Below are positions 24,948 to 37,100 of a stretch of 64,000 nt of DNA, one piece after another. Under the pieces are notes generated by a model. The model made no database searches. It worked only from the letters and a program-made list of their open reading frames with translations, and had not been told where the DNA came from. The DNA comes from Trifolium pratense (taxonomy: Eukaryota; Streptophyta; Magnoliopsida; Fabales; Fabaceae). The position numbers and the translations under genes are program-made. Numbering within the stretch: position 1 is the first letter of the stretch; each line of letters begins with the position of its first letter. Location: the NCBI RefSeq assembly GCF_020283565.1, contig NC_060061.1, positions 20,807,362 to 20,871,361 on the forward strand, in the 5' to 3' direction.

Positions 24948-26165
24948 TGTTACTAATTTTTGGCATATATTTTTCTATAAATAGGGAGTGCTTTATTCAT
25001 AGAAAAATTGAGAGAGAAAGAGAGCAACTCAAGAGAGTAGAGATGTAGAGGCAAGGATTAAGGTTTGCCACCACACAAGGTCTAGGGTTTTAGAGAGGAA
25101 AAAAGGTTTTCTCTTGGTATAACTCTAGGGTGGGAGAACTATCTTTGTGGTACACCTTGGGAAACACTTATCAAATTGGGTCTCTTGGCCACGGGAAGAG
25201 ATTCGGGTTTTGGGTAGAATTAGGATTAATTCTTGTAACTCAATTGGAACTCTTTGTAAAGTTAGTCGTTTGATATAGTGGAACAGAGGGGCTGCTCTCC
25301 CCCCCCACACTAGGTCATTATTGGACCGAACTGGGTAAACAAATTATCGTGTTCTTTCTTCTCCTTTATCTTGTTTATCGGTTATTATTATTATTGCTTA
25401 TTCCGCTTAATTATTTGGTTGCCGTTCTATTGCTCCACACATCAAGTTCTTTTATTGGTGTGATTTTAAGACGAATTCACAACAATTGGCGCCCACCGTG
25501 GGGCAATCGGAACAATTTGAAGTGAGCACCATGGGTTCTAAGTCGGATATCGAGGGACTTTCCAAAAGCAATTTGGAATTGTGGAAAGTGAAGATGAAAG
25601 CAATTTTAATGTTCGGGATGATGGGTAAAACATGGAGTGTTGTTATCCGGTGCCTCAAAGATAACGAGTTAATGGAGATGGCGAAGACGATCGGCCTGGA
25701 GAGGCGGTGGTAATAATACTCGGGTTACTTCTGAAACAATAACTTTATTATGCGGAGGTGCTAGTGGAAGTTGAGATTCAGTGGAGTGTTGAGTCATGAC
25801 GTTGGATGCTCCTTTCACATGTGGTCAAAGAATGAATACATTGAGACTCTAGAGCTAGTTGAAGGTGGAGTTGTTCATCTTGAAAACAGAAAGCTTGAAG
25901 GTTCAAAGTATGAGTTCAGTTTGTCTTACAAAGTTTGACAATCGTGAGTTTCTTTACACGATGTGAGGTATGTTTCTGAACTTAGATGCAAAGATAGTTG
26001 GTCATGCATCTATAACTAGTGGTGACTCTCATAATGTGGTTGAGTTGTGGGACTTCGGGTGGACCTGTTAGTGACATGGGTTTAGTTGGATTAAGATTTA
26101 ATGTATTTTCACGTGTGCAAGCCACGTCAGCAAAGATGTACAGTCAAATTTCCACTTGTTCATCT
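24948..26165 (+). mobile_element. truncated Ty1/copia element with 5' LTR and tRNA-Lys primer site
   Basis: A 5' LTR of ~537 bases (24948-25484, TGTTACTA..ATTCACAACA) contains a TATAAATA box at 24976. It is followed by TGGCGCCCACCGTGGGGC, complementary to the 3' end of plant tRNA-Lys(CUU) with CCA. A gag start (ATG at 25531, MGSKSDIEGL, LELWKVKMKAIL) breaks off at ~25710. Broken frames continue with protease and integrase remnants (FHMWSKNEYIETLELVEGG near 25815-25870, DVRYVSEL near 25960). No RT, RNase H or 3' LTR is present. It is a decayed relative of the intact element at 34281-39588. Confidence 0.85.
24976..24983 (+). promoter_or_regulatory. TATA box in the truncated element's LTR
   Basis: TATAAATA lies about 28 bases into the LTR, in a position suited to a retrotransposon promoter; a GA-rich leader (GAGAGAGAAAGAGAG) follows. 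Confidence 0.5.
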
Positions 26166-26310
26166 AAGGGGCAAAATAAAAAAATCTTGACATTGCAGTA
26201 GGTAAACAGAAAAAAAATTTACACAGGGATAAACGAAAAATTCCTAATTTTGCAGGGGGTAAATAATAATTTATCCAATAATTAATTACTACTAGTAATT
26301 AGGTTTATTA

Positions 26311-26530
26311 ATGCCCCATTTTGCCATACTTATTTTCTACTTTTCTACCTCTTCTTAAAAGAAATAGAAAAGTATAAAATTGTATTTGGTCATATTTCTC
26401 CTTAAAATAATTAGAGAAATAAAGTAAATAAGTAGAAAATAAGAATAAGTTGGTTCAAACACAATTTTTTACTTATTTAATACTTTAAGCAGAAGAAAAA
26501 AGTGGAAAATAAGTATGGCAAACGGGACCT
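26311..26530. mobile_element. MITE
   Basis: The left end ATGCCCCATTTTGCCATACT and the inverse of the right end (AGGTCCCGTTTGCCATACTT) continue into a ~40-base TIR (TATTTTC.ACTTTT). It is about 220 bases with no reading frame. Confidence 0.75.
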
Positions 26531-26682
26531 AAATATAATTAAAGGTGGCTTCCAAAAAAAAATATATGATTAAAAGTTGCGTCAAAATAATTATAATTAC
26601 AATTTAATTTCTTTAATTATTCTTTATATTTGCATTTTTTTAATAAAAATTTATTTATGGGAATATACGTTGAATTAAGTAA

Positions 26683-27797
26683 GGGGGTGTATTGGATTGG
26701 AATTTCAAAAAATTTTCAAAGACTATTTTATGATAAAAAAATCTTGCGGTATTCAATCAAAACCTCAAGACTTTTCAGAATCTCCCGAGACTTTTTTCTT
26801 CTTCTGCCGAATAGGACAACTACGACTACTACCAAAAAAATTTCCCTTAGAAATTTTTCCCAATCAATCTATTTTCATATTGAGTCAGAATCTATATGCA
26901 TACCGGTATGGGAATGGATTCTCTCAAGTATAATTTACACTTGAGAGAATAAAGTGTGGTTTGTTACCATTGATAAGAGAGATAAACATATAAAAATTTA
27001 GAGAAAATAAATTTAGATGGTGTTAGATTACACTTTATTCTCTCAAGTGTAAATCACACTTGAGAGAATCCATTTCCATACCGGTATGCTATTGTTCATG
27101 CATATTGCTCTAGACTATTGCTTCCACTCAAACCTTTTGGTATGCATATTTGTTGGCAATGAATTTTATTCATTTTATGGTTTTTTATATACGATTGATT
27201 CGACGTTGCAATTAAAAAGAAGGTTTTTGGAATCCCATAAAAAAGAAGGGTTTTTTTTCGTATATTATGATTGATTCATTTTTTTTTTTCTTATTTCTTC
27301 AACTTGTTTTTTTTCGCAGCAACATTATCTCTCAGAAGAAGAGTAAGATTTTTGTTTCTTTTCTTTTGTTTTGGGTTTGTCACTTTTCAACTAATAATTT
27401 TCTTTTAGGTGTTAAGTTTTGCAATTTTCTTTTTGATGTAATGCTTTTCTTCTTGTTCTACTACTTTTTTTTTAGCATCATGCTTCCTTTCAACTCTAGT
27501 CAATAAATCAAATTTTGTTTTTTTGTTATTATCGTTTTTCATATTCATTCTTTTTTGTACTTGTAACAAAAAAAATTATTTTTAGAAATTTTATAAATCT
27601 TAAAAATCCTTAAAGTCTTTTGAAATCTTAAAAATATGTGCAATAAATCCATCAAAATCCAAATTGGAAAATCTGGATTGTAAAAAGTCTTTCAAAAAGT
27701 CTTAAAAGTAAATACAATCCCAAAAAATCTTTTAAAATCTTCAAGACTTTTTTTTTTGTTAAAATAGTCTTACAAAATCTCAATCCAATACACCCCC
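26683..27797. mobile_element. PIF/Harbinger-like non-autonomous element
   Basis: It starts GGGGGTGTATTGGATTGG and ends with the inverse (CAATCCAATACACCCCC). A TAA is present on each side (26680-26682 and 27798-27800), a target duplication typical of PIF/Harbinger. The 1115-base element has no transposase frame. The inner ends carry inverted TCTTAAAAG/CAAGACTTTT-type repeats. A smaller inverted-repeat element is nested inside it. Confidence 0.75.
26898..27089. mobile_element. nested inverted-repeat MITE
   Basis: About 60 bases at each end are inverted copies (GCATACCGGTATGG then GGATTCTCTCAAGTGT then ACACTTGAGAGAATAAAGTG). The arms also contain internal palindromes, so the whole 192 bases could fold into branched hairpins. 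It interrupts the PIF/Harbinger-like element and is therefore younger than it. Confidence 0.75.
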
Positions 27798-28159
27798 TAA
27801 AAGTATTTTGGAAATATGATTTTATTTTTTTTGGAAATATGATATTAAATATAGTAAAATTAATTAAAATTTTCTTTGGTAGACAAATATAAATACATGT
27901 CATTGAAGTTTGTGGTATCAAGTAAATTATGTGGGAAGTATTGTGATTTTTTATAATCACCTTCAATTTTTAAGGGAGGACGAATTGTGAGAATTCTAGT
28001 TATTGATGTATAGATGTAAAGTTTTGTATTTTATGTACCAAAAAAAAAACTTTGTATTTTAGAATCATTAAACTTAATTGTGATGGTTCGATAACACGAC
28101 AATCTAATTATGCGGGTTATAGTAGTATTTTGAGATATGGTAGTGGAATAATGGTACAT

Positions 28160-28745
28160 GCTAACATATAGACGAGCACGCAACATAGTGTTGCCGAAGT
28201 CGAGTTTTTGTTGGTAGGCAGTCACGACATATACGCCAAAGTAGATGTTTAGCTCTTGGCGACACTATAATTTTCCACACACTACTCCAATCAACAACAG
28301 TGTCATCCCGTTTACCCCTTTCTCTTTTCTCACGCATCAACAATCTATATCATGTCTTGATAGTATACTTACTGTTATGAACAATTGCATAATTCTATGT
28401 TGATCCCATTTTTTAACACATTTCCACATTGTGGTGCACGTACTCAGCCTTTGCATTCCCCTCTAAGCCACGAATTGCGTATCGCCTTAATTTTACTTCC
28501 ATCTCCAACTCGCCATCTACATCCAAGATCAAGTACCCAACGAGATTTCCATAAACTTCGTCATGCATAACTTGGATTATTCCCAATATTTACTTCAAAG
28601 AAAGATGAAAATACCTTCCTTTAAAAATTCTAACTACCAATGTATTTGAATTTGTCATCATGCTTCGTCCTTGTTTCACCATCATAGCTATGTTAAAAGT
28701 CTTGAGGTCTCGAAAGCATAGACCTCCTTCACTTTTAGTCTTTAA
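28160..28745 (-). mobile_element. LINE (non-LTR retrotransposon) remnant, 3' pol region
   Basis: Minus-strand frames with stops and shifts read EGGLCFRDLKTFNIAMVKQG (~28725-28650), then NIGNNPSYAW-like, SRWVLDLGCRW-like sequence. A cleaner stretch follows at 28343-28161: DWSSVWKIIVSPRAKHLLWR then CRDCLPTKTRLRQH. This is the order seen in plant L1-type LINEs downstream of reverse transcriptase, ending in the zf-RVT domain. It is interrupted and inactive. Its upper end abuts the TRIM-like LTR at 28749. Confidence 0.8.
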
Positions 28746-28748
28746 GAT

Positions 28749-29879
28749 TGTTAGATAATAAAAAATAGTCTATGTTATTGGGCTTGTTAGTTTAGAGTCC
28801 ATTAGGTTTTATTATATATTCTCTAGTAACCTTTTTGTAATGTTAAGCTATTGGTATTATATTGAAACCCTAGTCGTCTTTCTCTTTTTATATTTGTGTA
28901 TATCATTATTGTTAACATGGTATCTAGAGCATGGTTTGATCCACCTTGAACTATTTGTCGCTTCCGTTGTTGAGTTTCCATAATTGTGGAAATATGTTTG
29001 CTTTGTTTTTTACGATTAGTTGGTTTTGTTAGTGTACTTGTAATATTGGTGTTTTGTTCGAAATCCACATCAAACTTCGCTGCAATATTGAAGTGAATTC
29101 AGCAATTGCTTTTTCTTATTTTGATAAGTGGCCACACAAAGGAATTGAAATAGAATTGGATTTGATGTCTACCGTAGCAACAAGAAAGAAAAAAAAAAAA
29201 AGCAACGTAGTTGAAGCTCTTGTGAGAAGGCAAATTGGAGTATTATATTGTTCCTGGGTTTATCTTCTCTCAGTAATGTTTGATTAAATTTGATTTGGTT
29301 CTCTTTGAATTGGTATGTTTGGTTTCAGTTGGTTTGGTTCTGTTTGATTGCACTTTTTTCGATTGCATTGCACTTCTCCCTATTGCATTTCTGATTGTAT
29401 TGCACTTCTCCCTAGCTTATTCTGATTGCACTTCTCTCTGGCTTCTTCTTATTGCACTTCTCTTTGGCTTCTTCTGATTGCATTGCACTTCTCTCTGGCT
29501 TCTTCTGATTGATTGCACTTCTCCCTCTATTGGTTGATTCTTCTGTTTGGTTTGGATCTGTTCGTTTAATTTGTAACAAGCTTAAAGCTTAGTAAGCTTT
29601 AGCTTGAAGGGTAGTGTTTGAAGTTTATAGTATTTAGTATGTTTTTCGTATTTTGTTTGACAAACTCACAATGCTTTTTGTTGATGCATCGTGAGTTTGA
29701 GAGTAAGTGTTAGATAATAAAATAATAGTCTATGTTATTTGGTCTGTTAGTTTAGAGTTCATTAGGTTTTATTATATATTCTCTAGTAACATTTTTGTAA
29801 TGTTAAGCTATTGATATTCTATTGAAACCCTAGTTGTCTTTCTCTTTTCCTATTTGTTTATATCATTATTGTTAAAACA
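28749..29879 (+). mobile_element. TRIM-like miniature LTR retrotransposon
   Basis: Two direct repeats of ~170 bases (28749-28917 and 29708-29879) both begin TGTTAGATAATAAAA and end in ATTGTTA..ACA. The first is followed by TGGTATCTAGAGCATGG, a primer site for initiator tRNA-Met with one extra base. The second is preceded by a purine tract (GAGAGTAAG). The 790-base interior has no gag or pol, only short frames and a tandem TTGCACTTCTCTCTGGCTTC-type repeat at 29345-29525. No matching target duplication is visible. The size and absence of genes fit the TRIM class. Confidence 0.8.
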
Positions 29880-30296
29880 ATTTCATTTTAAAATTTAACA
29901 TTTTGATTATTATTCAAGTATCACACTTGTTACAATTCTTATCTGAGTTGAAACTAGAGAATATCAACGGGGCAGAGAATGTGCGAAGGATGCTTCCTCG
30001 CTCCCCGCCCCCAAAGTTATTCCATGTCCCCGATTCCCGTCATGGGGGAATATTCTTCCTCATCCCCATAGATCCCACGGTATTCACAAACATAAAAAAT
30101 TAACAAAATTTATATATTTTTCGAGCAAAAGCATGATGCTAGTAACTTGTTATTTTTTCCTTTTTTTAAAAAAACAAAATGATTTTAAAAATACGATCAC
30201 CGTAATGATGACTATTGATTTTCTAGCATATTAACTTTATTTTTTTATAAAAAATAATTTAAAAATATTTATATACATCGTCAGTATAAAACTAAC
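29880..30296. other. spacer, no gene seen
   Basis: It contains a GC-rich patch at 29965-30080 with CCCCG/GGGG motifs (TCCCCGATTCCCGTCATGGG), possibly part of a dispersed repeat. The remainder is AT-rich. Confidence 0.5.
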
Positions 30297-30629
30297 CGAT
30301 TCAGACATGAAAGCACGGTCAGGGTCATCGACTATAGGCGATAGAGTGCCATCGTAGTCTAGAAACATAACAATCTGTTTCCCTTTGGAAGCATCCATAA
30401 TCTGTTCAAACATGTCTAATGCCGATGGATGGCGAAGCTGTTTGAAAGAAGAAGAAAAATAACACGTGTCAAACAGTGCGAATGCACGAGTATTTTACTA
30501 GTTCATATAAAAATAAAAAATCAGATCCACTGTTTGTTGAAAATTTGCACGTGAAATGAATAACAGTGAAACCGAGAGAATTTGATTATACTCACAATCC
30601 AAGAATTGTATTCTTCAGCCAAAAGTGAT
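30297..30629 (-). pseudogene. two orphan exons of trehalose-6-phosphate phosphatase
   Basis: Exon a (30596 to ~30629) reads LLAEEYNSWI, ends at a GTGAGT donor and has an in-frame stop just upstream. Exon b (30297-30437) starts after TTTCAAACAG and encodes 47 residues ([20 protein letters not shown], then [20 protein letters not shown]), followed by a GT donor. DYDGT is the HAD-family catalytic motif I, and DYDGTLSPI is diagnostic of plant TPPs, which dephosphorylate trehalose-6-phosphate. The splice sites and frame are intact, but no other TPP exon is within reach on either side. This makes it a gene fragment. Confidence 0.8.
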
Positions 30630-31157
30630 TAATGCATTGTAGGATCAAAGACTATTTTGTATTTTTTCCTGAGCCATGGATCATAATGACAGAGAGTTGT
30701 ACATTCAGGGTCCAAAATTGTTGTTTTCCCGTCTTAGTGCCAACTCAACAAGCTGATGTGTGTCCAACAAAATGTCAAGTAGAGACTAAACTGACTAACG
30801 GAATACAGATTCAGAAACTATTTAATAGTTTTTTCCTCGGTGAAGGATGAAAATGACAACGAGTTAGACATTGAGAGACCAAAATGACTATTTACCGTAT
30901 TTATAAGATAATATAAATATGATATGATAAGCTGATAAGCATGATGATTAGAGTAGTAAGGAAACAAGATGGAACAACATAAACACTTTCACAAAAAATA
31001 AAGAAAGAAAAAAAAGGAGAATTGAGAATGTTTTATTTTGGGTTTTGGCGGTAATTGATGCAAATTTGTTGCCTATGTCCATAAGCAAATACCAAGTATA
31101 GTTCTTTTCTCTCTGCGCGTGGTTGTTCGAATATTGAAGAATTGAATTGATCTGAAC

Positions 31158-31192
<35 letters not shown>

Positions 31193-31197
31193 CCATC
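30630..31197. other. spacer and 5' region of the TBC gene
   Basis: Two loosely related direct segments are present (AGCCATGGATCATAATGACA at ~30672; GTGAAGGATGAAAATGACAA at ~30840). Each is followed by a GACCAAAATGACTATTTACC-like phrase typical of dispersed repeats. A (CAT)n run at 31159-31190 immediately precedes the TBC start codon, in the leader. Confidence 0.5.
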
Positions 31198-34100
31198 ATG
31201 AACAAACCTCCACGAGAAGATCATCATGAACGTAACAACACTGTTACTACTTCTACTACTCTCGACTCCAGATTCAGCCAGACTCTCAAAAACGTTCAAG
31301 GGTGCGTATCATCTTTCCTCCAATTTCTCTTCTTACAGATCTCGCAATTCCCTCTTTTTTCAATTTTGCTCAATTCTTCATCCGCGTATTCAATTTGCTT
31401 CTGTTCGTTTCTTACTGTTATTATTGTTGACAATTCAGATTTCATTTTCACCTAATTTCATACAAAAATTACTTTTTAGATATCAAGGATTCGCATAATT
31501 GGGATTTCATATCATTCTATTTATTAGATTCATTTGAACTATGTTATTTTTGTTTTCCTTCATTATTTTTTAAATTTAGTTTCACCTACAACTTGAACAA
31601 GTACTAGTATGTGGCTTGGATTGATTTTAGAATTCAAAAATTGATTTTTTTTTTTTGATCAAGTAGCCTAGTGGCTAGTAATTCCACCTTGAAAGGTGAA
31701 TTAGTGGAGTGTCCGGGGTTCGAACGCTGGCTCTGCATATATATAATGTGACGTCCCTATCAATTGAGCTAAGTTCACGGAGACTAAAGAATTGATTTTG
31801 ACATGCTTGCTTGCTTATTCTTGAGTAGTATTAATTTTGCCTGTATGTTTGGATTCATTTTAATGAGAGGCAAAATGATTGCGAGTGCGAGCATTCTCGA
31901 GTAGCATTAATTTTGCCGCGTGTTTAGATTCTTTTTAATGAAAGACAAAATTGACTTTGACATGCATATGAGTATTCTCGAGTAGTATCAATTTTGCCGC
32001 GTGTTTGGATTCTTTTTAATGACAGACAAGTGATTTTAGAATTCAAAATTAACTTTGACACGTTTGCATATTCTCATTAATATTGTCTCAATGATTGATT
32101 CTAACTTGAAATATGAGATTTTGAACTCTTGCCTCAAAACATATTGTAGCCTCAACTAACTTTAATTTTGCCACAATGGTTGCCTCAATTTATTGTTAAC
32201 CTTACTTTTAAGTAAATGTGTCTAATATAAGTCACTTTAGATTCAAGTAACTTTTCGCCACCAGAGAACCAATCACACAATGACTTTAGTTATTGATAGC
32301 AATTTGTGTTCCTTTTCCATCAAGGTTACTCAAAGGTCGTAGCATGCCCGGTAAAGTATTGATGAGCAGAAGGTCTGAACCTTCTGATAACCTTAACTTA
32401 AAGGTATCCTCAACGTACTTCAAAAGGAGTTTCTCACACAATGATGCTGGCACAAGTGATCACATATCTGGTGCAGTAGAGGTGATCTTAGTATTCTTAA
32501 TTTCTATAATTTTTTATATGTCTCTATAAGTTTGTTGTGGATCCATTCACCAAGTGGGGACTTCTACTCTTAATACAGGAGGAAGTTCAGAGTACAAGTA
32601 AACCAGTCAGCATTGCTAATGTTAGTAGGTTAAAAATATCAACCTCCCTTGGGGAAAGGGAGAACTTATCTGACGACTTCCGCAAGTATACCATGGGCGC
32701 TAGAGCTACCGATTCGGCAAAAGTTACAAAGTTCACTAAGGTGCTTTCTGGAACAGTGGTTATATTAGGTACTTTAACCTTCATACTTAATTTTCCTATG
32801 TATTGGCCTCTTGTTACTCCTAAATGGCCACATCTGATTATTGTAGTTGTTAGACAATATGAGTAATAATATCTTGATCTTATCTCAATGTATCTCAAAT
32901 TATTTATTAGGATTAGTTTTCCCAATTCTTTATATTTTATGATTTATTTCTTTATTTAATTTGGATTAGGAGTTTAGAATTAGCTTAAATAACGATCAAT
33001 CCATAGTCTTCCATATCATCTACCCATTATGACAATCACAATTTAATGTTTTTATTTCTCTCCATTCCCTCCTTTATCTAAAACTTTATAACTGCCCACA
33101 TTATGGTTGCCTTAGCCTATTGATATTTTTGTCAGCTAGGTTCAAAATAATTTGCAACAGAAATCGAGCCTTGCTCATGATATATGATATTGTTGAATTT
33201 TATCTGTTTTGTTTTACTAAGCTGTTAAGCCTTCTGGAAATCTATTTTTTCCTAGAAGAATAAAATATCTCCTACTTGACAATTTGACATCCATATTGTA
33301 GACAAATTGCGTGAATTAGCTTGGAGTGGTGTTCCAGACTACATGCGTCCTAAAGTGTGGAGACTCCTCTTGGTAAGCTCTATGGACCTTCAGCTATTTT
33401 GCTTGCACCAGCTTATGCTCTTATCACAGCACTCAGTCATATGAAGCATGATAATGATAATAAGGAACCGTTGAGCTCATTTAAGTTGTTAAGACAAGTA
33501 GATTATTTATTTATTGGTATCTTAACATAAAAGTTTTGTTCATTGAGGCTGAGCCATGTAATTATCCTCTATTAAGAAACCTTGATGCTGGCCTCATAAA
33601 TGTTTTTGCAACAAGCTCATGCGGAATATTTTATAAAAGAAAGAAAATATAGTGTATTTGTTATATAGAGAATCATTAAGGGGTCAAACTAATTGACCTC
33701 CCCCATCACACCTTCTTACAGACAACATTTTGTCTTCCTGGAAATTTAAAGATAAACTGACAACAGGGATATGAACCACCTAATTCAGATAGAAAGGAGG
33801 GAGTCTTGAGAAGGAAGCGTGGAGAGTATCTTGATTGTATTTCTCAGTATTATGATATTCCTGATTCAGAACGTTCAGATGACGAGGTCAGCATGCTTCG
33901 CCAGGTATTCCCAGCTCTAATATATTCCTATCTTGATTATTTGTGGAAACAATATTATTCTTTTTGACAGCTGCCATTGTATGGTTGTTAGATTGCCGTT
34001 GATTGTCCAAGAACTGTACCCGATGTTCCTTTCTTCCAGCAACAGCAAGTTCAGAAATCATTGGAACGTATTCTTTATGCATGGTAAGATATTCTTTTTA

Positions 34101-37100
34101 TCCATTTCTTGCCCCCTCTATTCTTAGTTTAGTGTTCTTTGTTATGGATAATTGTAATAGGTGAAAGATGGCTCTTAGCTTGGCCAAGAAAGTCATACAG
34201 CACAACTTTCCTAGTATTAGGGCATGTGTGTACCTACTGGATATTGGTACTTGTTATGTATCCATTACTGGTATGACAGTTGTTGTGAATTCGGATTGAA
34301 TCACACCAATAAAATAATTGATGTGTGGAGCAAATAACGATTAAGCAATCAAATAATGAGATCGGCAATAATAATAAAAAAACAAAAGATAAAGCGATAA
34401 AGAAAAAAGGAACACAAGAGAATTGTTTACCCAGTTCAGTCAATGTGACCTACTCTGGGGGAGAGAACAGCTCTTCGATCCACTATCAAACTTGTTCCTT
34501 GATTACAATGAAATTCACCACAAGAGTTACAAGATTTAGAGTTTTTCCTAAATCTACCCTAAGCCCGAATTTCTTCCCGTGACCAAGAAATTCAATATGA
34601 AAGTGTTTGCCAAGGTGATAGAATGTTTCCCTAACCCTAGAGTCTTCCCAAGATGATCTCTCTCAACCCTAGCCTTTTTGTTAGCCTTTGAAACCCTAAA
34701 ATCCCCTTAAAAAAGTCAGAAAACGCATAACATATATATAGGCCCGCAGACACTACGCCTGGGCGCAGCCTCCCACGCCTGGGCGTGAGCAGGCAGAGTT
34801 CAACCCAGTTTTTCACGCCTGGGCGCCAGCTCCCACGCCTGGGCGTGAGCAGGCAGAAACTACCAATACATGATTTTCTGATTTTTACATTATTTCAAGG
34901 CAATATTCAACAATTCTCCACCTTGCCTTTAAATCAATGGTGATGCCGACTTCTCATCAACCACCGTGCTGCTCTCTCCAACCTCCGTCTACTCTTCAAC
35001 GAAGTTAATCAAGTCCAAGCAATGCTTGAACTTAGCTCTAGGTAACGATTTGGTGAACATGTCAGCTGGATTCTCCTCCGATGCAATTTTCTCCACCATG
35101 ATCTCTTTTGTCTCAATCATGTCTCTTACAAAATGCAACCGAATGTCAATGTGCTTTGTCCTTTCATGATACACCTGGTGATTTGCCAAATGAATGACAC
35201 TCTGACTGTCACAATGTATCTTCACACATCCTTGACTAATCCTCATTTCTCCAATCATACCCTTCAACCATATGGCTTCCTTGACCCCTTCAACAAGGGC
35301 TATGTATTCTGCTTGAGTTGTTGACAAAGCTACAACAGATTGTTGATTGGCCTTCCACGTTACCGCTGTACCGAACAATGTAAACACAAAACCCGATAAG
35401 GATTTTCTAGTGTCTATGTTACCTGCATAGTCCGCATCCACATATCCCTCCAAAGCATCTCTTCCTGGATCAGTTCTTGTGTACTTCAGACCACCCTTCA
35501 AAGAACCATTCAAATACCTCAGAACCCACTTCAAAGCTTGCCAATGAACTTGGCCCGGATTTGCCATAAACCGACTTACCACGCTAATTGCATATGATAA
35601 ATCAGGCCTACTACAAACCATGCCATACATGATGCTTCCAACCCCACTTGCATAGGGAGTACTCTCCATCTTCTTTCTCTCATCCTCGGATTGAGGACAC
35701 TGTTTTATCGACAACTTTGAATGGTGACCAAGTGGCGTATTCACTACCTTGGAATCTGTCATTCTAAACCGCTCCATCACTTTCTTCAAATAATCATGCT
35801 GAGATAAGAACAACTCACCTTTACTCCGGTCTCTCAAGATATCCATACCAAGTATCCTCTTCGCATTGGCAAGATCCTTCATCTCAAATTCACCATTTAG
35901 TTTCTCCGTGAGCTGTTGAATCTCTTGCTTGTCAGAACTTGCCATAAGAATATCATCTACATAAATAAGAAGGTAGAGAATGACTTTCTCATTCCTCTTC
36001 ATCATGTACACACAACTGTCATAGTTGCTTCTCACAAATCCAGTCTTCAATAAGAAATCATCAAACCGACGATACCACTGCCTTGGACTCTGCTTCAACC
36101 CATACAAAGATTTCTTTAACAAACACACTTTTGAATTGTCTTTCACAAAACCTTCAGGTTGTTGCATGTAGATAGTTTCTTCTAACTCTCCATGTAAGAA
36201 TGCGGTCTTCACATCCATTTGTTCTAACTCAAGATCATACATGTTAACAATCGCCATAAGTACCCTTATAGAACAATGTTTCACCACAGGTGAGAAGATT
36301 TCGTTGTAATCAATCCCCTCAACCTGAGTAAAACCCTTTGCTACAAGTCTTGCCTTATACCTTGGTGCTTCGACCCCTGGTATACCTTCTTTTCTTTTGA
36401 ACACCCACTTGCTACCAACTACCCTTTTATTTTTAGGTAATGGCACAAGCTTCCAAGTCTGGTTCTTCTCCAATGAAAGCATTTCCTCATTCATTGCCTT
36501 CAGCCAGTCTTGACTATCTATGCTTTCTGATGCTTCCCTGAAGTTCTTTGGTTCCTGGTCTTGCACTTCTTCAGCTGCATTCAAAGCATAACAAATAAGG
36601 TCAGCATAACCGAGCCTATTAGGTGGACGAATAACTCTCCTCTCCCTATCTCTTGCTAGCTGATAGTCAGGAACAGTTGTTTCATCACTTCCACTTTCAT
36701 CAGGTACTTGAGTCTCATCCTCCTTTTCCCTCTCATCTGTGGAAGGCTCCACCTCAAACTGAATTCTCTCCACCCCAATTTCTGGTCTTTTCTCAAGGTC
36801 TTTGCACTTCATCCCCATTCGGGTCTCATCAAAAGTGACATCCCTGCTTATGATAAACTTTGATCCTCCAGGCTCCATCTTCCATAGCTTGTAACCTTTC
36901 ACACCTTCAGGGTAACCAATGAAAACACACTTCACAGCTCTAGCATCAAGCTTATCTTGCTTGATATGTGCAAATGCTAAAGCTCCAAAGATTTTCAAGT
37001 TAGAGTAGTCTGCCGGCTTGCCACTCCAAACCTCCATAGGTGTCTTTAGATCAATTCCTGTTGATGGACATCTGTTGATCAAATATGCAGCAGTGTTAAC

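Noticed and set aside
26630..27506. Several 60-104 codon frames between 26.6 and 27.5 kb
   Set aside because: They are AT-rich, low-complexity frames inside the PIF/Harbinger-like element and have no transposase motifs.
28385..28570. A 61-codon plus-strand frame
   Set aside because: It is the antisense shadow of the LINE remnant.
31159..31190. (CAT)n run read as a poly-Met, poly-Asp or poly-Ile coding tract
   Set aside because: An in-frame TGA precedes it and homology to TBC proteins starts later, so it is 5' leader.
34325..34582. An 85-codon plus-strand frame, repeated at 39004-39261
   Set aside because: It is within the copia LTRs, antisense to the element, with no protein similarity. 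It is a by-product of LTR duplication.
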